Shown: positions 33,315 through 45,403 of the stretch, in pieces
How the letters are laid out: each line of letters begins with the position of its first letter
Numbering within the stretch: position 1 is the stretch's first letter
Notes under the pieces: generated by a model
Databases searched by the model: none
What the model was told of the DNA's origin: nothing
Seen by the model: only the letters and a program-made list of their open reading frames with translations
NCBI RefSeq assembly: GCF_900111305.1
Contig: NZ_FOGS01000007.1
Coordinates: 170,158-234,157 of the forward strand
Direction of reading: 5' to 3'
DNA: 64,000 nt
Origin: Vreelandella subterranea
Lineage (GTDB): Bacteria; Pseudomonadota; Gammaproteobacteria; Pseudomonadales; Halomonadaceae
Made by a program: the position numbers and the translations under genes

Positions 33315-36300
33315 TTATCCGCGTTTGAGGGCGCTCAGCAGCGCTTGAAGGGGGTGCTCGAGCGTTTTGGCGGAATAGCGCTTTACCTGGCTGCGGCAGG
33401 AGTATCCGGTGGCCAGGAGCTTGCCTGCGTTTTCATCGGCGTCTACCTGGGGTTGCCAGGACTGAGCGTAAATGGTTCTGGAGGTGGCAGTATTACGGGT
33501 TTCATGGCCGTAGGTGCCGGACATGCCGCAGCACCCGGTGCTGATCAGCTCTAGCTCCAACCCAAAAGCGGCAAACACCTGTTGCCATGCCTTGGGGCTA
33601 CCCGGCGCATTGGTGCTTTCGGTGCAATGTGAAAGCAGCTTGAAGCCCGGATCACTCACCTCCAGCGGGCGGGTCGCCAGGGTGTTGAGCCGGGTGGCCA
33701 GCCATTCCTGCAGCATCAGCACTTCCGGCACGGCTTCATTGCCCAGCGCTTTGACATACTCCTGGCGATAGGTGAGGGTCATCGCCGGGTCGATACCCAC
33801 CAGGGGAATATCAAAGTGCACCAGTGTGCGCAGCCGCTCGGCCTGTTTCTGCGCCGTGCGCTCAAACGCCCCCAGAAAACCCTGCACATGCAGCGGTTTG
33901 CCGTTGGCCGAATAAGGCATCACGAAGACCTGCAGGTTGAGGCGTGACAACAGCTCGACAATATCCATCACCAGCTTGGCTTCAAAGTGGCTGGTAAACG
34001 CATCCTGGACGATGATCACGCTGTTGGCGCGCTGCTGTTCCGTGAGCAGGGCCAGTGAGGTCGGCGTGGCTTCCGCCACGCCCCAGGCACGCAGCTTTTT
34101 CTTCAGGCTGGCGCGAGAAAGCGCGGGTGAGTCGCTGATGCCGATGCCTTCGCGCATCAGCTGCTCGACCCAGCGCTGGCCAATCACGGCGTTATACAGC
34201 GGCGCCGCCTTGGCAAAGGCAGGCAGCATCCATTCGGTACCGCCGATGACGTAGTCACGCAGCGGGCGCAGGTAGCGGCCGTGGTAGACCTCCAGAAACT
34301 GCGAGCGGAACTGCGGCACGTTGACCTTGACGGGGCACTGCCCCGCGCAGGATTTGCAGGCCAGGCAACCGGCCATGGCGTCATAAACCTGGTGAGAATA
34401 GTCGTGATGCTGCTTGCGGCTCAGCGTGTTGACCACCCGCCGCGGGAAGTGCTTGATAAAGCCCCAGCCGCCCTCGGCTTTGTTCTGGCGCGACTCCTCC
34501 ACCACGTCGATTCCTGCCTGGGACTGCAGGCGCAGCCATTCGCGTATCAGGCTGGCACGGCCTTTGGGCGAGTGGCGGCGATCGCGGGTGGCCTTCCAGG
34601 ACGGGCACATGGGGTCATCGACATCGTAGTTGTAGCAGGCGCCATTGCCGTTGCAGTAGACCGCGGCGTCGTAGGCCTGCCAGGCCCGCTCGTCGATGGT
34701 GCGGTCAAGCTGGCCGCGCATTGGCACGCCGTCAATGGCGAGCAGCTCCGGGTCGTGCTCCCGGGCAATCAGCTCGCCCTTGTCCGAGGGCGAGGCAATC
34801 TTGCCGGGGTTGAGTTGGTTATAGGGATCAAAGGCGGCCTTGACCCGCTGCAGGCTGGGATAGAGCTTGCCGAAAAACTTGGGGCCGTACTCGGAGCGTA
34901 TGCCCTTGCCATGCTCACCCCATAGAAGCCCCCCGTATTTCTGGGTAAGGGCGACCACCTCGTCGGAAATCTCCCGAATCAGCGCCTCCTGAGCCGGGTC
35001 TTTCATATCCAGCGAGGGGCGAACGTGGAGCACCCCGGCATCCACGTGGCCAAACATGCCGTAGGCGAGCCCCCGGGCATCCAGTGCGCCGCGAAACTCG
35101 GCAATATAATCAGCCAGGTGCTCCGGCGGCACGGCGGTGTCTTCCACAAACGGCAGCGGGCGCTTCTCGCCCTGCACGTTGCCCAATAGCCCCACCGAGC
35201 GCTTGCGCATGCCGTAGACGGTCTGGATCTGCCCGCGGCCTTCGGCCAGGGTATAGCCCAGCCGCTCGACGCTGGCATCGTGGCGCAAATGCTCGGTGAA
35301 TGCGCGAACCCGCCGGGCCAGCGCATCGGGGTCGTCGTCGTTGAACTCGACCAGGTTAATGCCGCGAATGGCGGTGTCCCCGGCCGGGAAAAACTCGGCC
35401 ACGCTGCTCCAGACGAAGTCGTCCATGGCGAGTTGCAGCACGGTGTCGTCGATGGTTTCGATGGACGTGGGGCGAGCACTTGATCCCATCAGCGCCTTGG
35501 CATCCCGCAGAGCCTCCATAAAACCGGCGTAGCGAACGTTCACTAACGTCGAGTGCTTGGGAATCGGCAGGACATTCAATACGGCTTCGTTCAGAAACCC
35601 AAGCGAGCCTTCCGACCCGCACAGCAGGCTGTTGAGGTTGAGCTGGCCGTCCTGCTCCCGCAGGTGAGCCAGGTCGTAGCCGGTCAGGCAGCGATTGAGC
35701 GGGGGAAAGGTGGTCTCGATCAGTTCGCGCTGCTGGTCGATAATCTCGGCGGCGGTGGAATGGACCCGGCCGAGGATGCCATCTTGCTGGCATTCCGCGG
35801 TTTCTTCTTCAACGCTCAGCGGGCGGCTGTGCAAGTGCTTCCCCCCCAGCAACACCGTGTCGAGCTCGAGCACATGGTCGCGGGTCTTGCCGTACTCGCA
35901 GCTGCCCTGGCCGCTGGCATCGGTGGATATCATGCCGCCGATCGTCGCGCGGTTGGAGGTCGACAGCTCTGGCGCGAAAAACAGTCCGTGAGGCTTGAGT
36001 GCCGCGTTGAGCTGGTCTTTGACCACGCCTGCCTGGACGCGCACCCGGCGATTCTCCACGTCGATCTCGATAATCCGGTTCATGTGGCGGGAAACATCCA
36101 CCACGATGCCATCGGTCAGCGACTGGCCGTTGGTGCCGGTGCCGCCGCCCCGGGGCGTGAGCACGATATCGCGATGGGGGACTTCGCCCGCCAGCTTGGC
36201 CAGCCGCTCCAGGTCTTCGGCGTGCCTGGGAAAGACCGCGGCCTGGGGCAGGCGCTGGTAAATCGAGTTATCTGTGGCCAGTACCGTGCGGTTGGCGTAA

Positions 36301-36413
36301 TCCGGCGCGATCTCGCCTTCAAAACCGCGCGTTTTCAGCGCCTCGAGAAAGCGCACATAGTGAGTGCCCAGGCGTTCGAGGGGTGCGGTACGCGAATCCA
36401 GAGATGCAATCAT
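33315..36413 (-). CDS. ydiJ: FAD/iron-sulfur D-2-hydroxyacid dehydrogenase, YdiJ family
   Basis: 1032 residues from the ATG at 36413 (a GTG at 36431 is an alternative). Domains in order: the PCMH FAD-binding domain with PRGGGTGTNGQSLTDG, an FAD-linked oxidase C-terminal domain, a cysteine-rich region (YCNGNGACYNYDVDDPMCPS), a ferredoxin-type cluster CLACKSCAGQCPVKVN, and a CCG domain (STGCCGMSG). The E. coli homologue of about 1018 residues oxidises D-2-hydroxyglutarate/D-lactate and passes electrons to quinone. It is a single-protein fusion of subunits that are separate in glycolate oxidase. Confidence 0.92.
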   Translation of the reverse strand: MIASLDSRTAPLERLGTHYVRFLEALKTRGFEGEIAPDYANRTVLATDNSIYQRLPQAAVFPRHAEDLERLAKLAGEVPHRDIVLTPRGGGTGTNGQSLTDGIVVDVSRHMNRIIEIDVENRRVRVQAGVVKDQLNAALKPHGLFFAPELSTSNRATIGGMISTDASGQGSCEYGKTRDHVLELDTVLLGGKHLHSRPLSVEEETAECQQDGILGRVHSTAAEIIDQQRELIETTFPPLNRCLTGYDLAHLREQDGQLNLNSLLCGSEGSLGFLNEAVLNVLPIPKHSTLVNVRYAGFMEALRDAKALMGSSARPTSIETIDDTVLQLAMDDFVWSSVAEFFPAGDTAIRGINLVEFNDDDPDALARRVRAFTEHLRHDASVERLGYTLAEGRGQIQTVYGMRKRSVGLLGNVQGEKRPLPFVEDTAVPPEHLADYIAEFRGALDARGLAYGMFGHVDAGVLHVRPSLDMKDPAQEALIREISDEVVALTQKYGGLLWGEHGKGIRSEYGPKFFGKLYPSLQRVKAAFDPYNQLNPGKIASPSDKGELIAREHDPELLAIDGVPMRGQLDRTIDERAWQAYDAAVYCNGNGACYNYDVDDPMCPSWKATRDRRHSPKGRASLIREWLRLQSQAGIDVVEESRQNKAEGGWGFIKHFPRRVVNTLSRKQHHDYSHQVYDAMAGCLACKSCAGQCPVKVNVPQFRSQFLEVYHGRYLRPLRDYVIGGTEWMLPAFAKAAPLYNAVIGQRWVEQLMREGIGISDSPALSRASLKKKLRAWGVAEATPTSLALLTEQQRANSVIIVQDAFTSHFEAKLVMDIVELLSRLNLQVFVMPYSANGKPLHVQGFLGAFERTAQKQAERLRTLVHFDIPLVGIDPAMTLTYRQEYVKALGNEAVPEVLMLQEWLATRLNTLATRPLEVSDPGFKLLSHCTESTNAPGSPKAWQQVFAAFGLELELISTGCCGMSGTYGHETRNTATSRTIYAQSWQPQVDADENAGKLLATGYSCRSQVKRYSAKTLEHPLQALLSALKRG

Positions 36414-36502
36414 AATTGAGCAAGCCGTCACTGCTGAAAGCGGATGAAGAGAAGGCGACTACTTTACCGCAGTGGCCGACGGCCTGCACCTGGGCGGCGG
36501 CG

Positions 36503-37093
36503 TTATGCCTCGCCCAGTGCTTCCTTGACGAGCGCGGTGGATGATTCGGACATGGGCAGCGCCAACGCCAGCTCGTGGGCCCGCGGGGACATTTTACGCC
36601 AGGTCATCTGCACAATGCGCACCATATGGTCGTGCTCGACCTTGCGCGAGAAATCGGCGAAGTAGTTTTCCAGGAACACCAGGCAGGCGCAGTCTTCCAG
36701 CGCCTGCACCTCAGGATCACGCCCCAGACCTTTCTTGCCGATCATTGCCGCGACGCGTTTGGCGTCCTCGGCGCTGTACCCGGCTTCCTCCATCAGCTGG
36801 GCCGTGGTCTCGCCTGCACGCTTGCCCTGGTCGCGCCGCCAGGTCAAATAGCCCACCCGGCCTTTGTCGTAGTCTTCCCGGGGCACCTGCCAGCGCTGCA
36901 AATGCTGGGCCCGCACTGCCAACTGCAACAACTCGCCGGGCGAATCGTATACGTGCTCAAGCCACTTGCTCATGCGCTGGGCATAAGCCAGCTCCTGGGG
37001 CATGGTGGTGCCATCGTCAAGCGTCGTGGAGCGCGGGTCCTGGGCATGCAGCGCATCAATGGCATCTAGTGTTTGTTCAAAAGCGGTAGGCAT
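36503..37093 (-). CDS. DUF4202 family protein
   Basis: 196 residues from the ATG at 37093. Helical, with the conserved histidines and acidic residues of DUF4202: ELAYAQRMSKWLEHVY, LAVRAQHLQRWQVPREDYDKGRVGYL and FLENYFADFSRKVEHDHMVRIVQMTWRKM. The His/Asp pattern resembles an HD-like metal site. Family members are often near sulfur or tetrathionate metabolism genes, but no function is established. It stands between ydiJ and a toxin-antitoxin pair. Confidence 0.85.
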   Translation of the reverse strand: MPTAFEQTLDAIDALHAQDPRSTTLDDGTTMPQELAYAQRMSKWLEHVYDSPGELLQLAVRAQHLQRWQVPREDYDKGRVGYLTWRRDQGKRAGETTAQLMEEAGYSAEDAKRVAAMIGKKGLGRDPEVQALEDCACLVFLENYFADFSRKVEHDHMVRIVQMTWRKMSPRAHELALALPMSESSTALVKEALGEA

Positions 37094-37243
37094 GGTGTTG
37101 GAACTCGGCAAGAAATGGGCGATGAAATTTCAATCATCATCAGGTTGCCGAGAAACGTTGAGAATCTCAACTTCTAAAGGTAGGTGAACTGAGGGGAGCC
37201 GGGTAGTGAGTGAACCGTTTCCAGGTGTACAGTTACGAAAAAA

Positions 37244-37522
37244 TCAGTCGCTTGGAAACTTCTGCTTTTGGTGAAGTACCCGCATGATATGAATCGAGGA
37301 ATGATCGACCCAGTAGGAAATAATCATCGAAATCTCCGGGATGATAAGCAATCTGCCTGGAATGCCATCCCGCTGGACACCCATCAATGGCTGATCAAGT
37401 AGGCTCTCAGCTTTCGCTTCAATGATATCGTCGGTTTTCTCAGCGACGGCAGGATTGACGTCGTAAAGAAATTCGAAGATCTTCCCGCGGTCATTCAGAG
37501 CCTCTTCTTCCCACAAGATCAT
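37244..37522 (-). CDS. Type II toxin, RelE/ParE superfamily
   Basis: A 92-residue compact toxin: N-terminal WEEEALNDRGKIFEFLYD, central NPAVAEKTDDIIEAKAESL, then RLLIIPEISMIISYWVDHSSIHIMRVLH, which is the typical RelE/ParE strand pattern. Whether it cuts ribosome-bound mRNA or targets gyrase cannot be decided. It overlaps the antitoxin by 4 bases. Both genes are less GC-rich than their neighbours, consistent with mobility. Confidence 0.88.
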   Translation of the reverse strand: MILWEEEALNDRGKIFEFLYDVNPAVAEKTDDIIEAKAESLLDQPLMGVQRDGIPGRLLIIPEISMIISYWVDHSSIHIMRVLHQKQKFPSD

Positions 37523-37803
37523 TTGTTTGCCCGACCCCGAATGTTGGCCTTGCGTTCAGCCATTTGTGCCTTTGCACTTTCGTGATCAATAAAGGAAGCC
37601 TTGCCATCATCGAGCTTCTCGAAGGCTAGATTTATTTGCTGGGTTAACCATGCATCGTGAGATAACGCCTTGCGTTGCTGCTCGGCCAATTGCTCGGTGA
37701 ATTCGCGGCAGGCATCACTTAATGTACGGCCCTGGCTCTCAGCCATTTGCTGGCTCAAGCGTTTTGTCTCTTCATCAACCCGAAACTGTATTCTGGTTTC
37801 CAT
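37519..37803 (-). CDS. Antitoxin, RelB/DinJ family
   Basis: 94 residues from the ATG at 37803 (the longer frame to 37845 lacks support). The N-terminal METRIQFRVDEETKRLSQQM and the following helix form a ribbon-helix-helix DNA-binding domain. The C-terminal half would wrap the toxin. The Arg/Gln-rich middle and AQMAERKANIRGRANK end are flexible. The promoter region contains alternating GT/AC sequence (TTTGTGTGTGTACAAA), a possible autoregulatory operator. Confidence 0.85.
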   Translation of the reverse strand: METRIQFRVDEETKRLSQQMAESQGRTLSDACREFTEQLAEQQRKALSHDAWLTQQINLAFEKLDDGKASFIDHESAKAQMAERKANIRGRANK

Positions 37804-37972
37804 GGTGACTGCCCATCCTGTTTGTGTGTGTACAAATGTTAGCACAAAAGACTTAACATGACGCGGGCTATTCCCTTTTCAAGTTCCTCTCCTAGGCACC
37901 CATAGCCCCCGCACGCGCTTTTGCCTACAATAGTTGCCTTTGTTGTCGGCGTTTTGCGCCGTGGTTTACTGA

Positions 37973-40049
<2,077 letters not shown>

Positions 40050-40255
40050 GGGCAACATCCCTATAAATGCGTGTGCGCTCAGGCGCATGGCGGAGGAGTA
40101 AGAGTAAGACTAGACTCTGCTTTGAATGCGGTAGGCTAAAGAAAGTTCAGCCGTGGCAGTGTGGTTGATAGTGGTTGCTAGAAGTTTGCACGCTTGGTGC
40201 TGAATTCCGTTGTCTTCTGGTTTTAGAAGGCGATGTTGTATAGGGATGGAGGTGT

Positions 40256-41359
40256 ATGTCGAAGTTGTCGGATGAGGATTACCGCAGTATTCCATTGAAT
40301 GCCACGCTGGCCATGGCCGCTTTGGTGGTCATTATGGCGGGAATGAAAATGGGCGCGGACCTGCTGGTACCCCTGCTGCTCGCCATTTTTATCGCTGTGG
40401 TATGCACGTCTCCCGTGCATTGGTTGAATCGTTGCGGGTTGAGTTTACGGCTTTCAGTGTTCCTCACCTTGATGTTCATGCTGGTGTTTTTGTCGATGAT
40501 TGGCCTGCTGGTGGTGAACAGCTTCAGCACCTTCATCCAAGCCCTGCCTGATATTGAAACGCGCCTCTACGAGCACTACTGGGATATATTGAATGCATTG
40601 GCCTCGCGCGGCCTGGCGATCGACCCGGACCGGCTAAGCTCGATGCTGGAAATGGAAGGCCAGGGATCTTGGATGCAAACCTTGCTGGGAGAGCTTGGCA
40701 ACCTGTTCATGCAAAGCACCATTGTCGCGTTGCTGGTTATTTTCCTGATGTTCGAAACGCTGAATTTCCGCGATAAGGTATCGCGGGCCCTGGAAAACCC
40801 GGCACCGAGTTTGAAGCGTTTCAGCGAATTCAGCTTGACGTTGAAACGTTACCTGGCCGTAAAGACGTTGATCAGCCTGGCGACGGGTATTTTGGTGTGG
40901 CTGTCTTGCCTGATGGTGGGAGTCGAGTTCCCGCTGCTTTGGGGAGTGCTGGCTTTTGCGCTCAACTTCATTCCCAACATCGGTTCTGCGATTGCTGCGA
41001 TCCCGCCTGTTTTATTGCTGCTGGTCTCTCAGGATGGGAGCGTCTGGCAGGCATTGCTGCTGGCATCCGCTTACCTGGGGATCAATTTCGTGCTGGGTAA
41101 CCTGGTCGAGCCGCGGATCATGGGTCAGGCGCTGGGGCTTTCCACCTTCGTGGCGTTTTTATCGCTGGTGGTATGGGGGTGGATATTTGGGGTTGCCGGG
41201 ATGTTGCTGTCGGTCGTTTTGACCATGACGCTCAAGATAGCCCTGGACAGCCATCCGCAAACGCGATGGATGGCGCACTTGCTGGGGCCGGGGAATCGGA
41301 AAGGAGAAACTACCAGTAAACAGGATGCTCGCCGCCCACCCTGGTTGAGACGGCACTGA
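40256..41359 (+). CDS. AI-2E (PerM/TqsA) family transporter
   Basis: A 367-residue inner membrane protein with about eight hydrophobic segments: two pairs at the N-terminus, one near 150-168, and three or four after residue 205. The soluble helical part lies between (residues 95-145). The family signature is in FALNFIPNIGSAIAAIPPVLL and LGNLVEPRIMGQALGLSTFVAFLSLVVWGWIFG. Members export autoinducer-2 or act as Na/H antiporters in halophiles; the substrate here is unknown. Very good GGAGGTG ribosome site. Confidence 0.9.
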   Translation: MSKLSDEDYRSIPLNATLAMAALVVIMAGMKMGADLLVPLLLAIFIAVVCTSPVHWLNRCGLSLRLSVFLTLMFMLVFLSMIGLLVVNSFSTFIQALPDIETRLYEHYWDILNALASRGLAIDPDRLSSMLEMEGQGSWMQTLLGELGNLFMQSTIVALLVIFLMFETLNFRDKVSRALENPAPSLKRFSEFSLTLKRYLAVKTLISLATGILVWLSCLMVGVEFPLLWGVLAFALNFIPNIGSAIAAIPPVLLLLVSQDGSVWQALLLASAYLGINFVLGNLVEPRIMGQALGLSTFVAFLSLVVWGWIFGVAGMLLSVVLTMTLKIALDSHPQTRWMAHLLGPGNRKGETTSKQDARRPPWLRRH

Positions 41360-41370
41360 GCTGAATAAGC

Positions 41371-41397
41371 AAAACCGCCGACTCTGTCGGCGGTTTT
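41371..41397. terminator. Bidirectional terminator between the permease gene and trxA
   Basis: A 12-bp stem (AAAACCGCCGAC/GTCGGCGGTTTT) with a TCT loop has A-run and T-run on its two sides, so it works in both directions for the convergent genes. Confidence 0.9.
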
Positions 41398-41403
41398 GTT
41401 ACG

Positions 41404-41727
41404 TCAAGCGTTCTGGTCGATAAACTGGGTTAGCTGCGATTTTGATTGAGCGCCCACCAGCGATGCCACTTTGGTGCCGGCTTTGAACAGCATGACGGTG
41501 GGGACGCCACGAACGCCTTGCTCTGCCGCAATCTCGGGGGCGTCATCGACGTTGACGCTGACCACCTTGAGGTTTTCGCCTTGCTCGTCGGCGACTTCAT
41601 CGACCACCGGTGCCATGACTTTGCAAGGGCCGCACCAGGGGGCCCAGAACTTCAGTAGGACTGGCTGTTCGGCGTTGAGGACTTCTTGCTCAAAATTGGC
41701 GTTAGTAACATCAACATTAGTAGCCAT
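41404..41727 (-). CDS. trxA: Thioredoxin 1
   Basis: 107 residues from the ATG at 41727, with GGAGAA upstream; the longer frame is not needed. The active site WCGPC is at Cys32/Cys35 after FWAP, cis-Pro lies in RGVPTVMLF, and length is standard. It reduces protein disulfides and serves as the electron donor for the sulfonucleotide reductase encoded nearby. Confidence 0.96.
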   Translation of the reverse strand: MATNVDVTNANFEQEVLNAEQPVLLKFWAPWCGPCKVMAPVVDEVADEQGENLKVVSVNVDDAPEIAAEQGVRGVPTVMLFKAGTKVASLVGAQSKSQLTQFIDQNA

Positions 41728-41924
41728 TTGCTTCTCCGGTTTGCGTTGCTCTTGCTGTTTCGTTGCCTCAAATGGAGCAACGGTCATCACGCGATTGCAT
41801 AGCGCATTTCATCGCGCCAAGTCGGCAAATGTTAGCGGGCGAAACGGGGTGTGGCAAATGCGATCGGCACGAAATCGATAAAATAGTAAAAAGTAATAGG
41901 TGCTGCCAAGGCTGTTTTTTTATA

Positions 41925-41941
41925 CTATAAAGGCATTATAG
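41925..41941. promoter_or_regulatory. AT-rich inverted repeat in the cysB promoter region
   Basis: CTATAA-AGGCA-TTATAG lies in a T-rich stretch about 100 bases upstream of cysB, between runs of seven and nine T. The 315-base trxA-cysB gap (41728-42042) otherwise shows only AT-rich promoter-like DNA. It could be an autoregulatory LysR-type site; this is a suggestion from symmetry only. Confidence 0.35.
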
Positions 41942-41973
41942 CGTTTTTTTTTATTCTAATAATGGTTGTGTGA

Positions 41974-43017
<1,044 letters not shown>

Positions 43018-43036
43018 GCTGACCTGCAGTGTGGGA

Positions 43037-43657
43037 TCAGTGCTGTAAATGCAGCCCGCATTCCCGCTTTTCCTCGACCTTGGTGGGGTCAAAGTAGTCG
43101 AAGTTGTTGGGCAGGTTGTGGGCTTGCAGGTATTGGTACATATCCTTGGCCGTCCACTGAAGCAGCGGTGCGACTTTCAGCAGGCCGTCAGCATTGCGGC
43201 TGACCGGTTGCATCCTGGCACGTTCCGGGGTGTCTTCCGCCCGCAGGGCGGTGAACCATACATCCGGTTGCATTTCCCTCAGAGCACGTTCGAAAGGCTC
43301 GATTTTGACTTCCTGGGTAAAGGCATCGTGGCGCGGGTCATCAATACCCGGCATGGGGCCTTCCAGCGCTTCGCGATGCGCGCGGGTCCGCGTGGGCAGG
43401 AAGCTGACGATATTCAGATCAAGCTGCCTGATGAGCTCATCGGCGAACTGGTAGGTCGCCTCGGTGTTGTAGCCACTGTCCATCCATACGATGGGGATAT
43501 CGGGGCGCACCTGCGTCACCAAGTGCAGAATCACCGCTTCGAACGGGCGGAAATTGGTGGTGCAGATAGGTTGTGTGCCCTGCGCCATCGCCCACTCGAT
43601 TAATCCTTGAGGGTTGTTGGCAAAGTCGTTGTTGATCACGTCAAGTTCTGAGGACAT
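43037..43657 (-). CDS. cysH: Phosphoadenylyl-sulfate reductase family protein (short form)
   Basis: 206 residues with ribosome site AAGGAGG. It reduces PAPS (or APS) to sulfite using thioredoxin. The nucleotide-binding segment reads TTNFRPFEAVILHLVTQVRPDIPIVWMDSGY, and the catalytic cysteine is in the C-terminal ECGLH. It is nearly 40 residues shorter than E. coli CysH (244): the usual stretch between YQYLQ and the ECGLH tail is collapsed to NLPNNFDYFDPTKVEEKR. It has none of the paired cysteines that hold the 4Fe-4S cluster of APS reductases, so PAPS is the likelier substrate. Its neighbour cysB supports the role. Confidence 0.87.
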   Translation of the reverse strand: MSSELDVINNDFANNPQGLIEWAMAQGTQPICTTNFRPFEAVILHLVTQVRPDIPIVWMDSGYNTEATYQFADELIRQLDLNIVSFLPTRTRAHREALEGPMPGIDDPRHDAFTQEVKIEPFERALREMQPDVWFTALRAEDTPERARMQPVSRNADGLLKVAPLLQWTAKDMYQYLQAHNLPNNFDYFDPTKVEEKRECGLHLQH

Positions 43658-43774
43658 GCTGCCTCCTTATCGTCGGAAAGATCCTGTCGCTAGACTACCA
43701 AAGAGCAGGCAGGTGGCCCCAATACCGTTTGGTTTGGCTTTTATATTCCTTCTTGATATATGAATTATCCTTTC

Positions 43775-45130
43775 TTATTCCAGAGCTTTAATCAAATGGC
43801 GAATCTTGTCCAGCGTCTCGGTGTATTCCTCATCGACGTTGGAGTCGGCTACCAGTCCGCCACCGCCCCATACGTGAAGCCGACCGGCATCGGCCACCAC
43901 TGTGCGAATGGCAATCGAGGTGTCCATGCTTCCCCGCACGTCGACATACCCGAGGCTGCCGCAGTAAATGCTTCGTTGGCAGGGTTCCAGCTCATCGATG
44001 ATCTGCATGGCACGAATTTTGGGTGCGCCGGTAATCGACCCGCCGGGAAACGCAGCGGCGAGAAGCGCCAGGGCGGCACGCGGGTCGGGGAGCTGTCCCT
44101 GGATGACACTGACCAGGTGATGAACGTTGGGATAGCTCTCCAGGTGACAGAGCTGAGGAACCCTGATCGTGCCGGGCAGGCAGATACGGCCCAGGTCATT
44201 ACGCAAAAGGTCAACGATCATGACATTTTCGGCCCGGTCTTTACGGCTATTGAGCAATTGCTCGGCGAGTGCTTTGTCCTCTTCAGGGGTAATGCCGCGG
44301 GGGCGCGTTCCCTTGATCGGGCGAGTTTCCACCTGGCCCTGATGGCTACGAATGAACCGTTCCGGCGAGAGCGAAAGCACTGCTTTATCCTGCCACGCCA
44401 TAAATCCTGAAAAAGGCGTGGGGGTGGCGCGGCGCAGGCGTAAATAGGCTTGCCACACATCGCCCTGGTAAGACGCCGAAAAGCGTTGGGCCAGGTTGAT
44501 CTGGTAGCAGTCGCCCGCGCGAATATAGTCTTGTACAGCATGAAAGCGCTGATGGTAATCAGCGCGGCTGAGTTCCGCCTGAAAAGACGCGGTCAGGCAA
44601 AACGGCGCCGTCGCTGGCTCGGGACGGTCAAGCCAGCGCATGACCTTTTTGCGGCGCTCGGCGGTGGCGACCAGCCAGGCCTGCTGGGTGTGGTGGTCAA
44701 GCGTGATGCACCAGTCATAGAGCCCGATTCGGGCCTGGGGCAGATCGGTGGCACGCGGCTGCTGGCTGGCAATCGACTGCTGCTCACGGCCCAGGTCATA
44801 CCCCCAGTAACCGATCAACCCGCCCGCAAAGGGGAGCTCGCCCATGTCTTGTGATGGCACAGGCAACTGGTCCAGCAGCCACTGCTGGGGGGCAGATGCA
44901 TCAGGCCAGTCGAGGGGCGCAGTGAGTCGATCCGACGCGATCCTCGACTGGCCGTTGGCGTCGATTTCAAGTGTCGCCAGGGGATCACTGCTCATGATGT
45001 CAAACCGCCCGTTGGCCAGCGGGCGCCCGCTATCGAGCAATACCGCGCCCGAGCGATGGCGAAGTGTCGCGAACGTCGCCAACGGGTCAGGTAGGTAGGG
45101 CAGTGCCGTCAGTGTTAACGCCGATGTCAT
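43775..45130 (-). CDS. pabB: Aminodeoxychorismate synthase component I
   Basis: A 451-residue chorismate-using enzyme of folate synthesis that adds ammonia to chorismate for p-aminobenzoate. The C-terminal catalytic domain shows YQINLAQRFSASYQGDVWQA, RFIRSHQGQVETRPIKGTRPRG, the VMIVDLLRNDLGRICLPG helix and PGGSITGAPKIRAMQIIDELEPCQR. The PIKGT motif (Lys) distinguishes PabB from TrpE. Length fits PabB rather than TrpE (about 500). Confidence 0.93.
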   Translation of the reverse strand: MTSALTLTALPYLPDPLATFATLRHRSGAVLLDSGRPLANGRFDIMSSDPLATLEIDANGQSRIASDRLTAPLDWPDASAPQQWLLDQLPVPSQDMGELPFAGGLIGYWGYDLGREQQSIASQQPRATDLPQARIGLYDWCITLDHHTQQAWLVATAERRKKVMRWLDRPEPATAPFCLTASFQAELSRADYHQRFHAVQDYIRAGDCYQINLAQRFSASYQGDVWQAYLRLRRATPTPFSGFMAWQDKAVLSLSPERFIRSHQGQVETRPIKGTRPRGITPEEDKALAEQLLNSRKDRAENVMIVDLLRNDLGRICLPGTIRVPQLCHLESYPNVHHLVSVIQGQLPDPRAALALLAAAFPGGSITGAPKIRAMQIIDELEPCQRSIYCGSLGYVDVRGSMDTSIAIRTVVADAGRLHVWGGGGLVADSNVDEEYTETLDKIRHLIKALE

Positions 45131-45385
45131 GAAGCAAACGCCTGGCCGAATGGGGCAGTGTATTTTAGAGGGCGTTAAACAATCACACCAGTCGACCTTC
45201 TCTACGGCTTTCTCACGTTAATCGCATGATGCAGGACATCGTTGTTAGCGGTGCCCCGCTTTTCGTCAGATTGTTGACATCGCAAAGCCTTGTTGCCCTA
45301 AGTCGTACGACAAAAGGCCTATATGTTCCAACGATAAGCAAGGTTGACGGTAGTTTTTAGGAGGGCTAAAGTTGCTCCACTATCT

Positions 45386-45399
45386 AATTGTCGACAATT
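45386..45399. promoter_or_regulatory. GntR-type operator overlapping the regulator's leader
   Basis: AATTGTCGACAATT is a perfect 14-bp palindrome that ends 4 bases before the regulator ATG, with the FadR-subfamily core TTGTCGACAA. A weaker relative, TTGTTGACAT, is at 45271-45280. The position suggests the regulator represses its own gene and the downstream prp operon. The remaining 270 bases between pabB and this gene show no other element. Confidence 0.65.
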
Positions 45400-45403
45400 C
45401 ATC

